DNA from: an uncultured Methylococcaceae bacterium
Lineage (GTDB): Bacteria > Pseudomonadota > Gammaproteobacteria > Methylococcales > Methylococcaceae
Length of the DNA: 64,000 nt
NCBI GenBank assembly: GCA_903859815.1
Contig: CAIOOA010000136.1
Span: forward strand, 1 to 64,000
Direction of reading: 5' to 3'
The translations under genes and the position numbers were made by a program. The notes under the pieces are model-generated. The model ran no database searches. It was given only the letters and a program-made list of their open reading frames with translations, and had not been told where the DNA came from. This document shows, one piece after another, positions 26,716 to 36,640 of this stretch (positions are counted from its first letter, which is position 1; each line of letters starts with the position of its first letter).

Positions 26716-27213
26716 GTGAGATTAACTACAAAAGGCCGTTATGCGGTGACCGCAATGTTAGACCTTGCCTATCATAGCGAAAAGAAGCCTGTTACTTTAA
26801 CCGACATAGCCAAACGGCAAAACATTTCGCTATCTTATCTGGAGCAGTTGTTCGCCAGGCTCCGTCGTGCCGGCATGGTCGAAGGTGTCAGAGGCCCGGG
26901 TGGCGGATACCAACTGAGCCGCGACGTGTCCCAGATCAATATCGCTGATGTCATCACCGCAGTGGATGAAACTATAGATTCCACTCGTTGCGGCGGCAAG
27001 TCAAATTGCCAAAGCGCTCAGCCTTGCCTGACCCATGATCTGTGGAACGGACTGAGCGAACAAATCCGCGCCTACCTTTCGACCATCAGCCTACAGGATC
27101 TGTTGCAGCGCAAGGGCTTCCGCCAAGTGGCAGAGCGCCAAGACAAACAGCCTAGCGCTCCGGGCCTGGACATACTCATGCGCGGTGAAAGGGATTTAAA
27201 CTCTTCGGTTTAA
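26716..27213 (+). CDS. iscR: Fe-S cluster assembly regulator IscR
   Basis: A protein of 165 residues. An Rrf2-family DNA-binding regulator that senses Fe-S status. The winged helix is clear ([35 protein letters not shown]). The three cluster-binding cysteines are present in [14 protein letters not shown], followed by T-H-D-L-W. The start is GTG 26716 with GGGGAG upstream. The stop TAA shares a base with the ATG of the next gene (TAATG), so the two are coupled. This is the first gene of the isc cluster. Confidence 0.95.
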   Translation: MRLTTKGRYAVTAMLDLAYHSEKKPVTLTDIAKRQNISLSYLEQLFARLRRAGMVEGVRGPGGGYQLSRDVSQINIADVITAVDETIDSTRCGGKSNCQSAQPCLTHDLWNGLSEQIRAYLSTISLQDLLQRKGFRQVAERQDKQPSAPGLDILMRGERDLNSSV

Positions 27214-28325
27214 TGATCTATTTGGATCATAACGCGACCACCCCGATGGATGGTCGCGTTGTCGAGGTAATGCAGCCCTATTTGGGGAGTCTGTTTGGCA
27301 ATCCCTCCAGCCTTTACCGTTTGGGCAGAATTAGCCGAAGCGCGATTGATACGGCAAGAGGTCAAGTTGCTGCCTTGGTTGGGGCGCAAGCCTCTCAGGT
27401 AGTGTTCACCTCCGGTGGCACAGAAGCCAATAATTTAGCCATTAAGGGTTTGGCGGCGAGTCTGCCGGTGGGTGCGCTGGCGATTGGTGCAACCGAACAT
27501 CCTTCTGTTTCAGCGGCAGCAGCCCGTCTGTCCAAGCAAGGTTGGGAACTGAATACTCTCTCTGTAGACGCTGTGGGCAAGATACCCCCAGAAAACCTAG
27601 CCGTCTTCAGTAAACTCCCTTTGCGTATTGTCTCGGTGATGCTTGCCAATAATGAAACGGGTGTCATTCAAGATATGTCGAGAGTTGTCAACTGGGTGCG
27701 TGAAACGAGCGCTTGGTTGCATTGTGATGCGGTTCAGGCGGCTGGTAAAATTCCAGTCGCTTTCGACACCCTTGGAGCGCATTTGCTCACGGTTTCTTCC
27801 CACAAAATCCATGGGCCGAAAGGCGCTGGTGCGTTAATCATCGACAAATCGGTGGAAATAATGCCATTGTTGGAAGGGGGAGGTCAGGAACGCGACTTGC
27901 GCAGTGGCACCGAAAATGTCGCCGCCATTGTCGGTTTCGGCAAGGCTTGTGAATTGGCTTTAGCGGAACGGGAATCCCGCCATGCCCATGCCTTCAAATT
28001 GCGCGAGCAATTGGAATCTGGGCTTGCTCAACTGGCGGGTGTCACTATTTTTGCGAAAGATGCCATCCGGCTACCTAATACCGTCCAATTCGGCTTAAAC
28101 GGCATGGACGGGGAAGCCTTGTTGATGGCTTTAGACCGTAAGGGTTTCGCGGTATCCAGCGGTTCTGCCTGTGCCAGCGGCGCAGGCGAGCCTAGCCCGG
28201 TTTTATTGGCGATGGGCTTCGATGAAGCCACCGCCAAAAGCGCGATACGGGTTAGTGTGGGTAAAGATAATAGCGAAGCTGATATTGAAGCTTTGTTAGC
28301 CGCTTTAAAGACGTTTGTGCGGTAA
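27213..28325 (+). CDS. Cysteine desulfurase (IscS/NifS family)
   Basis: A protein of 370 residues. A PLP enzyme that removes sulfur from cysteine for Fe-S cluster assembly. The PLP Lys is in V-S-S-H-K-I-H-G-P-K-G. The mobile catalytic Cys loop is S-S-G-S-A-C-A-S-G-A-G-E-P near residue 316. The N-terminus I-Y-L-D-H-N-A-T-T-P is typical. It is shorter than the 404-residue classical IscS and resembles the NifS-like branch found beside iscR and iscA in methanotrophs. No iscU, hscA, hscB or fdx follows here; instead a defence-like module separates it from iscA. Confidence 0.9.
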   Translation: MIYLDHNATTPMDGRVVEVMQPYLGSLFGNPSSLYRLGRISRSAIDTARGQVAALVGAQASQVVFTSGGTEANNLAIKGLAASLPVGALAIGATEHPSVSAAAARLSKQGWELNTLSVDAVGKIPPENLAVFSKLPLRIVSVMLANNETGVIQDMSRVVNWVRETSAWLHCDAVQAAGKIPVAFDTLGAHLLTVSSHKIHGPKGAGALIIDKSVEIMPLLEGGGQERDLRSGTENVAAIVGFGKACELALAERESRHAHAFKLREQLESGLAQLAGVTIFAKDAIRLPNTVQFGLNGMDGEALLMALDRKGFAVSSGSACASGAGEPSPVLLAMGFDEATAKSAIRVSVGKDNSEADIEALLAALKTFVR

Positions 28326-28486
28326 ATTTAACAATTCATCTCACGAAAAACGCAAACACACAGCGTTAAAGATTAAATCGCATTTTGCTTGGACTAGTCG
28401 TTGATTGTTCCAGCACCTACATTAAAGCTCAGACGGTTTCCGCTATGTTATCAGCCTTGGCTCATTGAGAAAGTGTAAATTAAACT

Positions 28487-29692
28487 ATGAACCCACAAGA
28501 GCAGGAACCTCTACGCATTCGCCAAATCCGCATCGAAGGATTATTCGGTTTATACAACCATTGCATCAACCTGAACCTCAAGGAGCGGGTGACGATTCTG
28601 CATGGGCCAAATGGGGTGGGGAAGACGATTACGTTGAAGATGATTGAAAATTTATTTGAGAAGCTAGTTGAGGCTTTAGGTGGAACTAATAATATATTTT
28701 GGAAAATACCATTTAACTTATTTTTTGTTGAATTTACCGATGGCTCTTCCATCAAGCTATTAGCAACTGAGAAAGGAAATCAGGAGTTCGATTTTAAGCT
28801 CATTACCAATGATGGGAGCCAACACAATACGATTCTTACAAAGCAAGGCAGTGATTTCACCTTTGACTATGACTTATGGTTTACAGAAAACAATTTAAAG
28901 ACCCATTTTATTGGGGTGGATCGCTTAAATTCGGCTCACTCAAAAAAACACAAACCCATTGGCTTGATTGCGACTAAACAAAATGGCATTTCTTCAACTA
29001 TCACCAATTACTCAAAGGACTTAGTAGAAATAATTGAATCAACCTTGGCTTCGTATGCTAGGGAATCTCAAGTATTAGATCAATCTTTTCCACAACGTCT
29101 GATGTTAGCTTCATCTACAGATGGCACTAACATTAAAAGTCGCTTATCTAGCTTGGATAGACAACGTCTTGAATTGCAAGAAATCGGTTTGTTAGATCAG
29201 GTAGATACCCCATTTTTTGATTCGGCAAATCTTGACGAGCTCATATCCAAAGAAAAAAAGGTTATGATTCTATACGTAGAAGACACTGAGAGAAAATTAG
29301 CAGTATTTGAAGGTTTTGCACGTCGAATTAAGCTATTATTAAACAACATCAACACCAAATTCAAAAACAAGCACTTACGAATTGACAGGGAAAAGGGTTT
29401 CATAGTAATCAGTGACTCGGGACAGATCTTAGATTTGGATTTGCTGTCTTCCGGTGAACAGCACGAAATTGTGTTGTTTTATGATCTTCTGTTTCGCATC
29501 AAACCTAATACCCTAGTATTGATTGATGAACCAGAACTATCCTTGCATGTGAGTTGGCAAGATCATTTCTTGCCTGATTTACTCAAAATTGTTGAAATAG
29601 CCCATTTTGATGTATTAATTGCGACCCATTCTCCATATATTGTTGGTGATTATATCGATTTAATGGTTGCATTGGAAACAGGAACGATATAA
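28487..29692 (+). CDS. AAA ATPase of a PARIS-like two-gene defence module (AriA-like)
   Basis: A protein of 401 residues in the SMC/OLD-like AAA_15/AAA_21 group. Walker A is H-G-P-N-G-V-G-K-T at about 38-46; the ABC-type signature L-S-S-G-E-Q is near 320; Walker B L-V-L-I-D-E-P-E is near 344; a switch His is in A-T-H-S-P-Y near 379. The next gene is a DUF4435 protein with no gap. In the known PARIS system an AAA ATPase (AriA) holds a DUF4435 effector (AriB) and releases it when a phage anti-restriction protein is sensed. The central part is A+T-rich compared with its neighbours. The frame is intact. Confidence 0.75.
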   Translation: MNPQEQEPLRIRQIRIEGLFGLYNHCINLNLKERVTILHGPNGVGKTITLKMIENLFEKLVEALGGTNNIFWKIPFNLFFVEFTDGSSIKLLATEKGNQEFDFKLITNDGSQHNTILTKQGSDFTFDYDLWFTENNLKTHFIGVDRLNSAHSKKHKPIGLIATKQNGISSTITNYSKDLVEIIESTLASYARESQVLDQSFPQRLMLASSTDGTNIKSRLSSLDRQRLELQEIGLLDQVDTPFFDSANLDELISKEKKVMILYVEDTERKLAVFEGFARRIKLLLNNINTKFKNKHLRIDREKGFIVISDSGQILDLDLLSSGEQHEIVLFYDLLFRIKPNTLVLIDEPELSLHVSWQDHFLPDLLKIVEIAHFDVLIATHSPYIVGDYIDLMVALETGTI

Positions 29693-30547
29693 GTGTTTGA
29701 TATCAAGAGACCGATAGCAGCCGAAATAATACAAAGAAGAACTCAACATTCTGGAAGTTTCTTGTTAGTCGAAGGTCCAAGCGATGTTAAATTTTGGCAT
29801 GAACATGTCAGTAGACCTAATTGCCTTATTCGGCCTGCGGGTGGTAAGCCAAGTGTTAAAATCGCTTTAAAAAGTCTCGATTCAATAGGCTTTTCAGGTA
29901 TTCTTGGGTTAGTTGATGATGACTGCGATAGCTTGGAGAATAGGCAATTTCCTTCGTCCAATTTAGTTGCAACAGACGCACGAGACCTCGAATGCCTATT
30001 GCTTCGCTCTCCACTACTAGAGAAATTGGTTTTTGAATTAGGTGATGCTGAAAAAATTGCAGTATTCGAAAAACAACATGGACTAACAGTAAGAGAAAAG
30101 CTCCTATCAAATGGTATGGTTTTTGGACGTTTGCGCTGGCTTTCAAAGCGTATGGATTGGCAATTGTTTGATGGATTTGGGCCGGATGAATTAAGACCTG
30201 AGGCATTCATGGATCGTGACAGATGGAACGTTGACATAGAGAGGCTTATGCAAAAAACCGCATCCAAACTTGAATTAGCAAACACAGAAATATTATGTGA
30301 TCAAATAGACTCTTTACCCAATGTCGACCCATGGCGAGTTTGCCACGGCCACGATTTACTAAAGATTTTGAGGATGGGTTTACAGACAGTACTAGGAAAT
30401 TTAAAAAGTGCTTTTACTCATGAGGATCTTGCCGCCCATTTGCGACTGGCCTTCCACGACACCCACCTTGCGGCTACGCAATTATACAAAGACATCCGCG
30501 CTTGGGAGCAATCCAATCCGCCTTATCAAATATTACCTGTTCACTAG
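29693..30547 (+). CDS. DUF4435 (TOPRIM-like) effector of PARIS-like module (AriB-like)
   Basis: A protein of 284 residues starting at GTG 29693, directly after the TAA of the ATPase gene. DUF4435 features are F-L-L-V-E-G-P-S-D-V-K-F-W (residues about 23-35), G-I-L-G-L-V-D-D-D-C-D near 74-79 and A-T-D-A-R-D-L-E-C-L-L-L. The Glu and the acidic D-D-x-D cluster are the metal-binding residues of a TOPRIM nuclease fold. In PARIS, AriB cleaves a host tRNA once activated. The C-terminal 40 residues are encoded by G+C-richer DNA than the rest. The downstream iscA start is 14 bp away. Confidence 0.75.
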   Translation: MFDIKRPIAAEIIQRRTQHSGSFLLVEGPSDVKFWHEHVSRPNCLIRPAGGKPSVKIALKSLDSIGFSGILGLVDDDCDSLENRQFPSSNLVATDARDLECLLLRSPLLEKLVFELGDAEKIAVFEKQHGLTVREKLLSNGMVFGRLRWLSKRMDWQLFDGFGPDELRPEAFMDRDRWNVDIERLMQKTASKLELANTEILCDQIDSLPNVDPWRVCHGHDLLKILRMGLQTVLGNLKSAFTHEDLAAHLRLAFHDTHLAATQLYKDIRAWEQSNPPYQILPVH

Positions 30548-30561
30548 ATAGAGGAACAAAT

Positions 30562-30885
30562 ATGTCCATCACACTCACCGAAAAAGCGGCGAAGCAAATC
30601 GCCAAGCAATTGGAAAAACGCGGCAAAGGTCTTGGCCTGGGCTTGGGGGTCAAGAAAGCCGGCTGTTCCGGCTTCAGTTATGTGGTCGATTATGCCGACG
30701 AGCTGACTGAAAGCGACCGGATTTTTGAACAGCATGGGGTCAAATTGATTGTCAAAGCCGATGCATTGGAAATGTTGGACGGCGTGGAAGTCGATTACAC
30801 CCGAGAGGGTTTAAACGAGGCATTCCGCTTCAACAACCCGAAAGCCACGGGAACTTGCGGTTGTGGGGAAAGCTTTACCGTCTGA
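30562..30885 (+). CDS. iscA: Iron-sulfur cluster assembly protein IscA
   Basis: A protein of 107 residues, an A-type Fe-S carrier. The three conserved Cys are in K-A-G-C-S-G-F-S-Y and in G-T-C-G-C-G-E-S-F at the C-terminus. ATG 30562 is preceded by AGAGGAAC. A longer frame from 30502 overlaps the DUF4435 gene and is not needed. It belongs functionally with iscR and the desulfurase about 2.2 kb upstream, from which it is separated by the defence module. Confidence 0.95.
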   Translation: MSITLTEKAAKQIAKQLEKRGKGLGLGLGVKKAGCSGFSYVVDYADELTESDRIFEQHGVKLIVKADALEMLDGVEVDYTREGLNEAFRFNNPKATGTCGCGESFTV

Positions 30886-30933
30886 TTCAATCAAGGCTTT
30901 TTTCGCTGTAGCTGGGGTCTTTAAATCTGTCAT

Positions 30934-30970
30934 GGGCGAATGAATTCGGGCGAATAAATTCGCCCCTACA
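30934..30970. repeat. Palindromic intergenic repeat GGGCGAATAAATTCGCCC
   Basis: GGGCGAA-TAAA-TTCGCCC at 30948-30965, with an extra partial copy GGGCGAATGAATTC just before it. Palindromes of this kind are dispersed in many bacterial genomes. It lies between iscA and ndk. Confidence 0.6.
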
Positions 30971-31115
30971 CTCCATTTACCGATGAAAGCATTACCTTCC
31001 ACCGATAAATCCAGTAAAATTAGCTGTTTTGGTTTCACCCCTGAGAATTGGGGAGGAACTTACTCGATTGTCAAAATCCTTTTAATCCTAAATGACCCTA
31101 CCATCAGGAGTTCCA

Positions 31116-31547
31116 ATGGCGGTTGAACGCACTATTTCCATCATCAAGCCCGACGCGGTAAGCAAGAACGTGATCGGCGAAATCTATTCGCGCTTCGAAA
31201 AAGGCGGTTTGCGCATCATCGCGGCGAAAATGGCCCATCTTAGTCGGGAAGACGCGGAAGGCTTCTATGCTGTGCATAAAGAACGGCCTTTCTTCAAGGA
31301 CTTGGTCAACTTCATGATCTCAGGCCCAGTCATGATCCAAGTGTTGGAAGGTGAAGATGCAGTTGCCAAGAATCGCGAACTGATGGGTGCCACCAACCCT
31401 AAAGAAGCCGCCCCCAGAACCATCCGCGCCGATTTCGCGGTCAGCATTGATGAGAACGCGGTGCATGGCTCCGACAGTTTGGAAAATGCCGAACTGGAAA
31501 TCGCCTACTTCTTCGAGTCAAATGAACTCTGCCCTCGCACCCGGTAA
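31116..31547 (+). CDS. ndk: Nucleoside diphosphate kinase
   Basis: A protein of 143 residues that transfers the gamma phosphate between nucleoside triphosphates and diphosphates. The active-site His is in [20 protein letters not shown] at the start and G-A-T-N-P-K-E-A are family signatures. CAGGAG at 31104-31109 supports ATG 31116. The 3' end overlaps the likely start of rlmN by 26 bp in another frame, implying co-transcription. Confidence 0.96.
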   Translation: MAVERTISIIKPDAVSKNVIGEIYSRFEKGGLRIIAAKMAHLSREDAEGFYAVHKERPFFKDLVNFMISGPVMIQVLEGEDAVAKNRELMGATNPKEAAPRTIRADFAVSIDENAVHGSDSLENAELEIAYFFESNELCPRTR

Positions 31548-32718
31548 CGTGGAAGACTTTCCACTCGCTTTGAATGGCGCACCCCATCTAGCGCCCCAAA
31601 CCGACTCGGTTGAAAAATCCGAGTCGGGTTTGGTAGGACTTGGCGAGAAAGCAAAAACCAACCTCCTTGGTATGAACCGGAAGGCCATGGAGGAGTATTT
31701 CCTCTCGATAGGCGACAAGCCGTTTCGAGCGGCTCAACTGTTGCAATGGATTCACCAACGCGGCACGGACGACTTTGCCGCGATGACCAATTTGAGCAAA
31801 ACGCTGCGTGGCTATTTGTCGGAGCATTGCGAAATCCGACCGCCAGAAATCGCGCATGTCCAACAGGCTTCCGACGGGGTTATTAAATGGGTTTTGCAGG
31901 TGGATGCCACCAACCGCATCGAAACCGTTTTCATACCCGAAGAAGGCCGTGGCACGTTGTGCATATCATCTCAAGTAGGCTGTGCGCTGGATTGTTCTTT
32001 CTGCTCGACCGCGCAACAAGGCTTCAACCGTAACTTGAGCGCAGCCGAAATCATCGGGCAATTATGGGTTGCACAACGCGAGCTAGGCGCTGAACGGCGT
32101 ATTACCAACGTAGTGTTGATGGGCATGGGCGAACCTTTGTTGAATTTCAACAATGTGCTGGCTGCCACCGATTTGATGATGGATGACTTTAGCTATTGCC
32201 TGTCCAAGCGCCGAGTGACCTTGAGCACTTCCGGTGTGGTTCCCGCATTGGACCGTTTGGCGGAAGTCAGCGATGTGAGCTTGGCGGTGTCGCTCCATGC
32301 GCCAGACGATGCTTTGCGTAACGAACTGGTTCCGATCAATCGAAAATATCCGATCAAAGAATTGCTTGCCGCTTGCAAACGTTATATTGGCTCGGAGGGG
32401 CGTCGTAAAGTCACTATTGAGTATGTCTTACTGGAGGGTGTCAACGATAGCCCGGCTCACGCTAGGGCATTGGGGAAACTGCTGGCGAATGTGCCTTCCA
32501 AGGTCAACTTGATACCTTTCAATCCTTTCCCCAATTCGCGCTACCGTTGCTCCAGCCCGGAAGCCATTGCCCGTTTCAGTGAGATTGTCCAACAGGCAGG
32601 CATAATCACCACCACCCGAAAAACACGGGGGGTCGACATTGATGCCGCCTGTGGGCAACTAGTAGGGAAAGTCAACGACCGTAGCAAGCGTCATTTCAGG
32701 CTTCAGGCGATAGTGTGA
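31522..32718 (+). CDS. rlmN: 23S rRNA/tRNA adenine C2-methyltransferase RlmN
   Basis: A radical SAM enzyme that methylates A2503 of 23S rRNA and A37 of certain tRNAs. The cluster motif is C-A-L-D-C-S-F-C, the SAM-binding region G-M-G-E-P-L-L-N, and the second catalytic Cys is in D-A-A-C-G-Q-L near the end. From ATG 31522 it has 398 residues, about 25-30 more than usual. The family-like part begins at [11 protein letters not shown], so a TTG or internal ATG (31672) start is also possible. The stop overlaps the next start (TGATG). Confidence 0.92.
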   Translation: MNSALAPGNVEDFPLALNGAPHLAPQTDSVEKSESGLVGLGEKAKTNLLGMNRKAMEEYFLSIGDKPFRAAQLLQWIHQRGTDDFAAMTNLSKTLRGYLSEHCEIRPPEIAHVQQASDGVIKWVLQVDATNRIETVFIPEEGRGTLCISSQVGCALDCSFCSTAQQGFNRNLSAAEIIGQLWVAQRELGAERRITNVVLMGMGEPLLNFNNVLAATDLMMDDFSYCLSKRRVTLSTSGVVPALDRLAEVSDVSLAVSLHAPDDALRNELVPINRKYPIKELLAACKRYIGSEGRRKVTIEYVLLEGVNDSPAHARALGKLLANVPSKVNLIPFNPFPNSRYRCSSPEAIARFSEIVQQAGIITTTRKTRGVDIDAACGQLVGKVNDRSKRHFRLQAIV

Positions 32719-33479
32719 TGAGACTGTCTGCCAAGACAATCCTGTTGTTGGCGTGTTCAGGCTTGCTCGCTTGCGTCAGCGACTCGCCACCGCAAAACAA
32801 CTCTGACGACCGTAGCACCACCGATTTGTATGTAATGAAAGGCATACAATACATTGAAAAGGGCCGACTGGATGTGGCTCAGCAGGATTTGGAAAAAGCT
32901 GTCGAATTGGACGACGGCAATGCCGAGGCTCATAATGCACTGGGGGTGCTTTATGAGCGCCAAAATCGTCCAGCGGATGCAGAAGCCCAGTTTAAGCGAG
33001 CATTGGCATTGGATGAAAATAATTTTGCAGCCTCCAACAATTACGCTCGCCTTCTGTGCGCCCAAGGCCAATATGATTTGGCCATGCAGCGGTTTAAGAT
33101 ATTGATCGACTCCAAGCTTTACCAAACGCCATGGCTGGCATTGACCAATGCTGGCATTTGCTCAAAAATCAAGGGACTGAACTCGGATGCTGAAAGCTAT
33201 ATGCGCAAGGCGCTGGAGGCTAATCCAAATTTTGCCCCAGCCCTGCTTGAATTGGCGAAACTGAGCATGGAAACAGGCAATAACATGTCTGCGCGTGCCT
33301 TCCTGCAACGTTATGATTCCTCAGCACCGCCATCGCCAGAATCCTTGTTTCTGGGAGTGCAAATCGAACAAGCTTTGGGTAATGCCAAGGATGCCAATAC
33401 CTATCGTAAAAAATTGCAAATGCTCTTTCCAGACAGCAAGGAAGCTTTGCGCGCCCGCACCAGCCGTGCATCCAAATAA
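32718..33479 (+). CDS. pilF: Type IV pilus biogenesis lipoprotein PilF/PilW (TPR)
   Basis: A protein of 253 residues. It has a lipoprotein signal ([10 protein letters not shown]) and then about six tetratricopeptide repeats (for example [18 protein letters not shown]). The family is the pilotin that brings the PilQ secretin to the outer membrane and helps its oligomerisation. Position after rlmN and before hisS is the conserved gammaproteobacterial order. The pilus operon at 54.8-63.2 kb would depend on it. The start shares one base with the rlmN stop. Confidence 0.92.
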   Translation: MRLSAKTILLLACSGLLACVSDSPPQNNSDDRSTTDLYVMKGIQYIEKGRLDVAQQDLEKAVELDDGNAEAHNALGVLYERQNRPADAEAQFKRALALDENNFAASNNYARLLCAQGQYDLAMQRFKILIDSKLYQTPWLALTNAGICSKIKGLNSDAESYMRKALEANPNFAPALLELAKLSMETGNNMSARAFLQRYDSSAPPSPESLFLGVQIEQALGNAKDANTYRKKLQMLFPDSKEALRARTSRASK

Positions 33480-33508
33480 CCTTATCCACCACCATTCATA
33501 AAGATTCA

Positions 33509-34780
33509 ATGACGGACAAAATTCAAGCGATCCGGGGCATGCACGATATTCTCCCCGATCAAACGCCACGTTGGCAAGGCGTGGAACGTGCTTTCCGCGA
33601 AGTGTTGGCAGCCTATGGCTATCAAGAAATCCGCTTGCCCATCGTCGAAAAAACTGAACTGTTTAAGCGTTCAATTGGCGAAGTCACCGACATTGTCGAG
33701 AAAGAAATGTATACTTTCGACGACCGTAACGGGGACTCTCTCACCTTGCGACCGGAAGGCACGGCAGGTTGTCTGCGCGCCTGCTTGGAACATGGGTTAT
33801 TGCACCAACCCGCACAACGACTGTGGTACATGGGGCCCATGTTTCGGCATGAACGCCCACAGAAGGGCCGCTATCGACAATTTCAACAGATGGGTGTGGA
33901 AGCCTACGGCATGGCTGGGCCGGACATTGACGCAGAACTCATTTTGCTCAGCAGAAGGTTGTGGAAAACTTTAGGGCTGGCGCATAAATTGGAACTCCAA
34001 CTCAACTCGCTTGGGACATTGGAAGAACGCCTAGTGTACCGGGATAAGCTAGTCGATTACTTTCGCACTAACATCCATGCGTTGGATGATGATAGTAAGC
34101 GGCGCTTGGAAACCAACCCGCTGCGGATATTGGACACTAAAAACCAACACATGGCAGATGTAGTGAAAGGAGCGCCCGCACTGTCTGAGTTTCTGGGCGA
34201 TGAATCCTTGGCTCATTTCCAGCAGTTGACTCGTACATTGGACGATGCCGGGGTGGCTTACACCCTGAATCCCCGATTGGTGAGAGGCTTGGATTACTAT
34301 TCCCGCACGGTATTCGAGTGGGTCACCACAGAATTGGGTGCCCAAGGCACTGTTTGCGCAGGGGGCCGCTATGATGGCCTGATCGCACAGTTGGGTGGTA
34401 AAGCCTCCCATGCCATCGGTTTCGCATTGGGTGTGGAGCGATTAATTGATCTGATCGACGATCCTGCACGCTTTGATGAAGCCGTTTGCCCCCATGCTTA
34501 TTTCATTCGCGTTGGGAGCCAAGCCGAACACGTTGGTGGGTTGCTGGCGGAGCAACTTCGGGATGCTATGCCACAACTTCGGCTAGTCGTCCATTGCGAT
34601 GGCGGCAGTTTTAAAAGCCAGTTCAAGCGAGCTGATAAAAGCGGTGCTGGATTGGCTCTGATTCTAGGCGAGGACGAGGCAAGAGACTCGACCATCGGCG
34701 TCAAGAACCTACGCAAAGAGGGTGATCAGATCACCTTAAAACACTCCGAACTGATACCCTATCTTCAATCATTAATCTAA
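33509..34780 (+). CDS. hisS: Histidyl-tRNA synthetase
   Basis: A protein of 423 residues. A class II aminoacyl-tRNA synthetase that charges tRNA-His. Class II motif 2 is visible as [14 protein letters not shown], and the histidine-binding loop as [14 protein letters not shown]. The C-terminal domain reads the anticodon. The length is normal and the frame intact. The ispG and rodZ genes often found just before it are absent here. Confidence 0.97.
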   Translation: MTDKIQAIRGMHDILPDQTPRWQGVERAFREVLAAYGYQEIRLPIVEKTELFKRSIGEVTDIVEKEMYTFDDRNGDSLTLRPEGTAGCLRACLEHGLLHQPAQRLWYMGPMFRHERPQKGRYRQFQQMGVEAYGMAGPDIDAELILLSRRLWKTLGLAHKLELQLNSLGTLEERLVYRDKLVDYFRTNIHALDDDSKRRLETNPLRILDTKNQHMADVVKGAPALSEFLGDESLAHFQQLTRTLDDAGVAYTLNPRLVRGLDYYSRTVFEWVTTELGAQGTVCAGGRYDGLIAQLGGKASHAIGFALGVERLIDLIDDPARFDEAVCPHAYFIRVGSQAEHVGGLLAEQLRDAMPQLRLVVHCDGGSFKSQFKRADKSGAGLALILGEDEARDSTIGVKNLRKEGDQITLKHSELIPYLQSLI

Positions 34781-34791
34781 AGAGGCATCGA

Positions 34792-35448
34792 ATGGACGAT
34801 TATTTATCCGAAGAAGAGCGCGTCGAAGCGCTAAAAAAATGGTGGCAAGCCAACTCCAGTTCGGTGGTGTGGGGGTTGGTCTTGGGTTTTGCTGTCCTCA
34901 CTGGCTGGAATATATGGCAAAGCACCCAACAACGCAAAGCGGAAGAGGCTTCCGGGCTCTACCAACAACTGCTTAAGGCGGTGGAAGCCAAGCAAGCGGA
35001 ACCCGCTTTAAAGCTCAGCGAGCGCATCGTCGAGCATTACCAAGGCAGCACCTACGCCACTTATGCCACTCTGTTCAGCGCCAAGCTTAAAACCGATGCG
35101 GGCGACTTGGCTGGTGCGAAAAAAATCCTCAGTGATTTGCTGGCTGCAAGCAAAGACGGCGACATCAAACACTTGGCGAGGCTTAGACTCGGTGAAGTGT
35201 TGTTGGCCCTAGGTGAAAACGATGCGGCGCTCAAGTTATTCGACCCTCTGAAACCCCGCGACATGGGTAAATACGAGGGCCTGTACGAAGAACTCAAGGG
35301 CGATGCTTATGCCGCACTAGATCGAACCAGCGAAGCCCAAGCCGCTTATGAACTGGCTAAGGAAAAGGGCGAAACCGCCCCCTTGCTTGATCTTAAAATC
35401 AATAATCTAGCCGTTGATTCGGCAAGCACCCCGGCCCCTGTCCAGTGA
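34792..35448 (+). CDS. yfgM: YfgM family SecYEG-associated TPR protein
   Basis: A protein of 218 residues. The cytoplasmic N-terminus (Y-L-S-E-E-E-R-V-E-A-L-K-K-W-W) leads into one membrane helix (V-V-W-G-L-V-L-G-F-A-V-L-T-G-W-N) and then a periplasmic TPR-like domain. In E. coli YfgM is an ancillary subunit of the SecYEG/PpiD translocon. It lies between hisS and bamB as usual, and its stop overlaps the bamB start (GTGA). Confidence 0.92.
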   Translation: MDDYLSEEERVEALKKWWQANSSSVVWGLVLGFAVLTGWNIWQSTQQRKAEEASGLYQQLLKAVEAKQAEPALKLSERIVEHYQGSTYATYATLFSAKLKTDAGDLAGAKKILSDLLAASKDGDIKHLARLRLGEVLLALGENDAALKLFDPLKPRDMGKYEGLYEELKGDAYAALDRTSEAQAAYELAKEKGETAPLLDLKINNLAVDSASTPAPVQ

Positions 35449-36638
35449 TACGATATTGCTTACTCGTTTTTTTCGCTGTCTCCATGCTGACGGGGTGTGC
35501 AGGACTTGAAGCCGCCAAGGATGCTTATGACAGCTTGTCCGAATCTGTTTTTGGCAAGGACAACGCTGAACCTCCGCGTGAACTGTCGGAAGACTTCGTG
35601 TCAAAAGTCCCCTTTAGCATCAAGTGGAAAGAGGACATTGGTGACGGTTACGGTGGGCAGCGCATTAATTTAGTGCCGGCTGTCACTCAGGATAGCGTTT
35701 ATGTGGCAGACCATAAGGGATTGATCCAATCGCGCAATCGCATGACCGGCGAAAAGCGTTGGGAAATCGAAGCCGAAATGAAGCTTTCTTCAGGCCCTGT
35801 CGTTCACAAGGATAAAATCATTGTAGGCAGCAAAGATGCCGAAATTGCCGCATTTGCCGTGGCGGACGGTGCATTCTTATGGAAAACCTCGGTCACCAGC
35901 GAAGTCATTGCCCTTCCCGCCATAGCCGACGGCGTGGTGATTGTGCGCGGCAGCGATGGTCGCATCACGGGCTTGGATGAAAAAACCGGGGCTACGATAT
36001 GGTCTCATGACCGCACAGCACCGCCATTGGCAGTCAGAAGCAAAGGTGCCCCGGCCATAGCCGGTGATTTGGTCATTGACGGTTACGGGGGAGGCAAGCT
36101 TCTCGCGCTGCGCATCAAGGACGGGCAAATCGAATGGGAAGCAGTCGTCGCCTTGGCGAAGGGACGCTCAGAGATTGACCGTTTGGTGGACATTAACGCC
36201 ACGCCTGTGGTCATGGGTGACATTTTATTCGTGTCCGGCTATCAAGGCGGTGTCGCCGCCGTTTCACAAAAAGACGGTGAAGTGCAATGGCGACAAGAGA
36301 AGCTCTTTTCCCACTCCGGCTTGACCGGCAACAAGCGTTCATTATTCTTATCTGACTCATCCAGCGATGTCTGGCGTTTGGACATGCGCAATGGCAGCGA
36401 CCTTTGGAAACAAAAACAACTGCATCAACGCCGTCTGACCCCTCCTGTCCCCGTGAAAGACAAATTGGTGGTCGGTGATTTTGAAGGGTACGTCCATGTA
36501 TTGTCCCAAGAAGATGGTGGGTTGCTGGCCCGTTTGGAAGTGGATGACACGCCCATCGAAGCCACGCCTGTTGTATTCGACAATATCGTCTACATCTATA
36601 CCACTGGTGGCGAACTCGCCGCCCTAGCCTTGGATTAA
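35445..36638 (+). CDS. bamB: Outer membrane assembly lipoprotein BamB
   Basis: A protein of 397 residues. The signal peptide ends with the lipobox L-T-G-C near residue 18. The body is an eight-bladed beta-propeller of PQQ-like repeats (V-Y-V-A-D-H-K-G-L-I-Q, I-T-G-L-D-E-K-T-G-A, V-A-A-V-S-Q-K-D-G-E). BamB binds BamA and helps insert beta-barrels into the outer membrane. Start is GTG 35445, overlapping the yfgM stop. The next gene, der, follows after two bases. Confidence 0.95.
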   Translation: MIRYCLLVFFAVSMLTGCAGLEAAKDAYDSLSESVFGKDNAEPPRELSEDFVSKVPFSIKWKEDIGDGYGGQRINLVPAVTQDSVYVADHKGLIQSRNRMTGEKRWEIEAEMKLSSGPVVHKDKIIVGSKDAEIAAFAVADGAFLWKTSVTSEVIALPAIADGVVIVRGSDGRITGLDEKTGATIWSHDRTAPPLAVRSKGAPAIAGDLVIDGYGGGKLLALRIKDGQIEWEAVVALAKGRSEIDRLVDINATPVVMGDILFVSGYQGGVAAVSQKDGEVQWRQEKLFSHSGLTGNKRSLFLSDSSSDVWRLDMRNGSDLWKQKQLHQRRLTPPVPVKDKLVVGDFEGYVHVLSQEDGGLLARLEVDDTPIEATPVVFDNIVYIYTTGGELAALALD

Positions 36639-36640
36639 TC

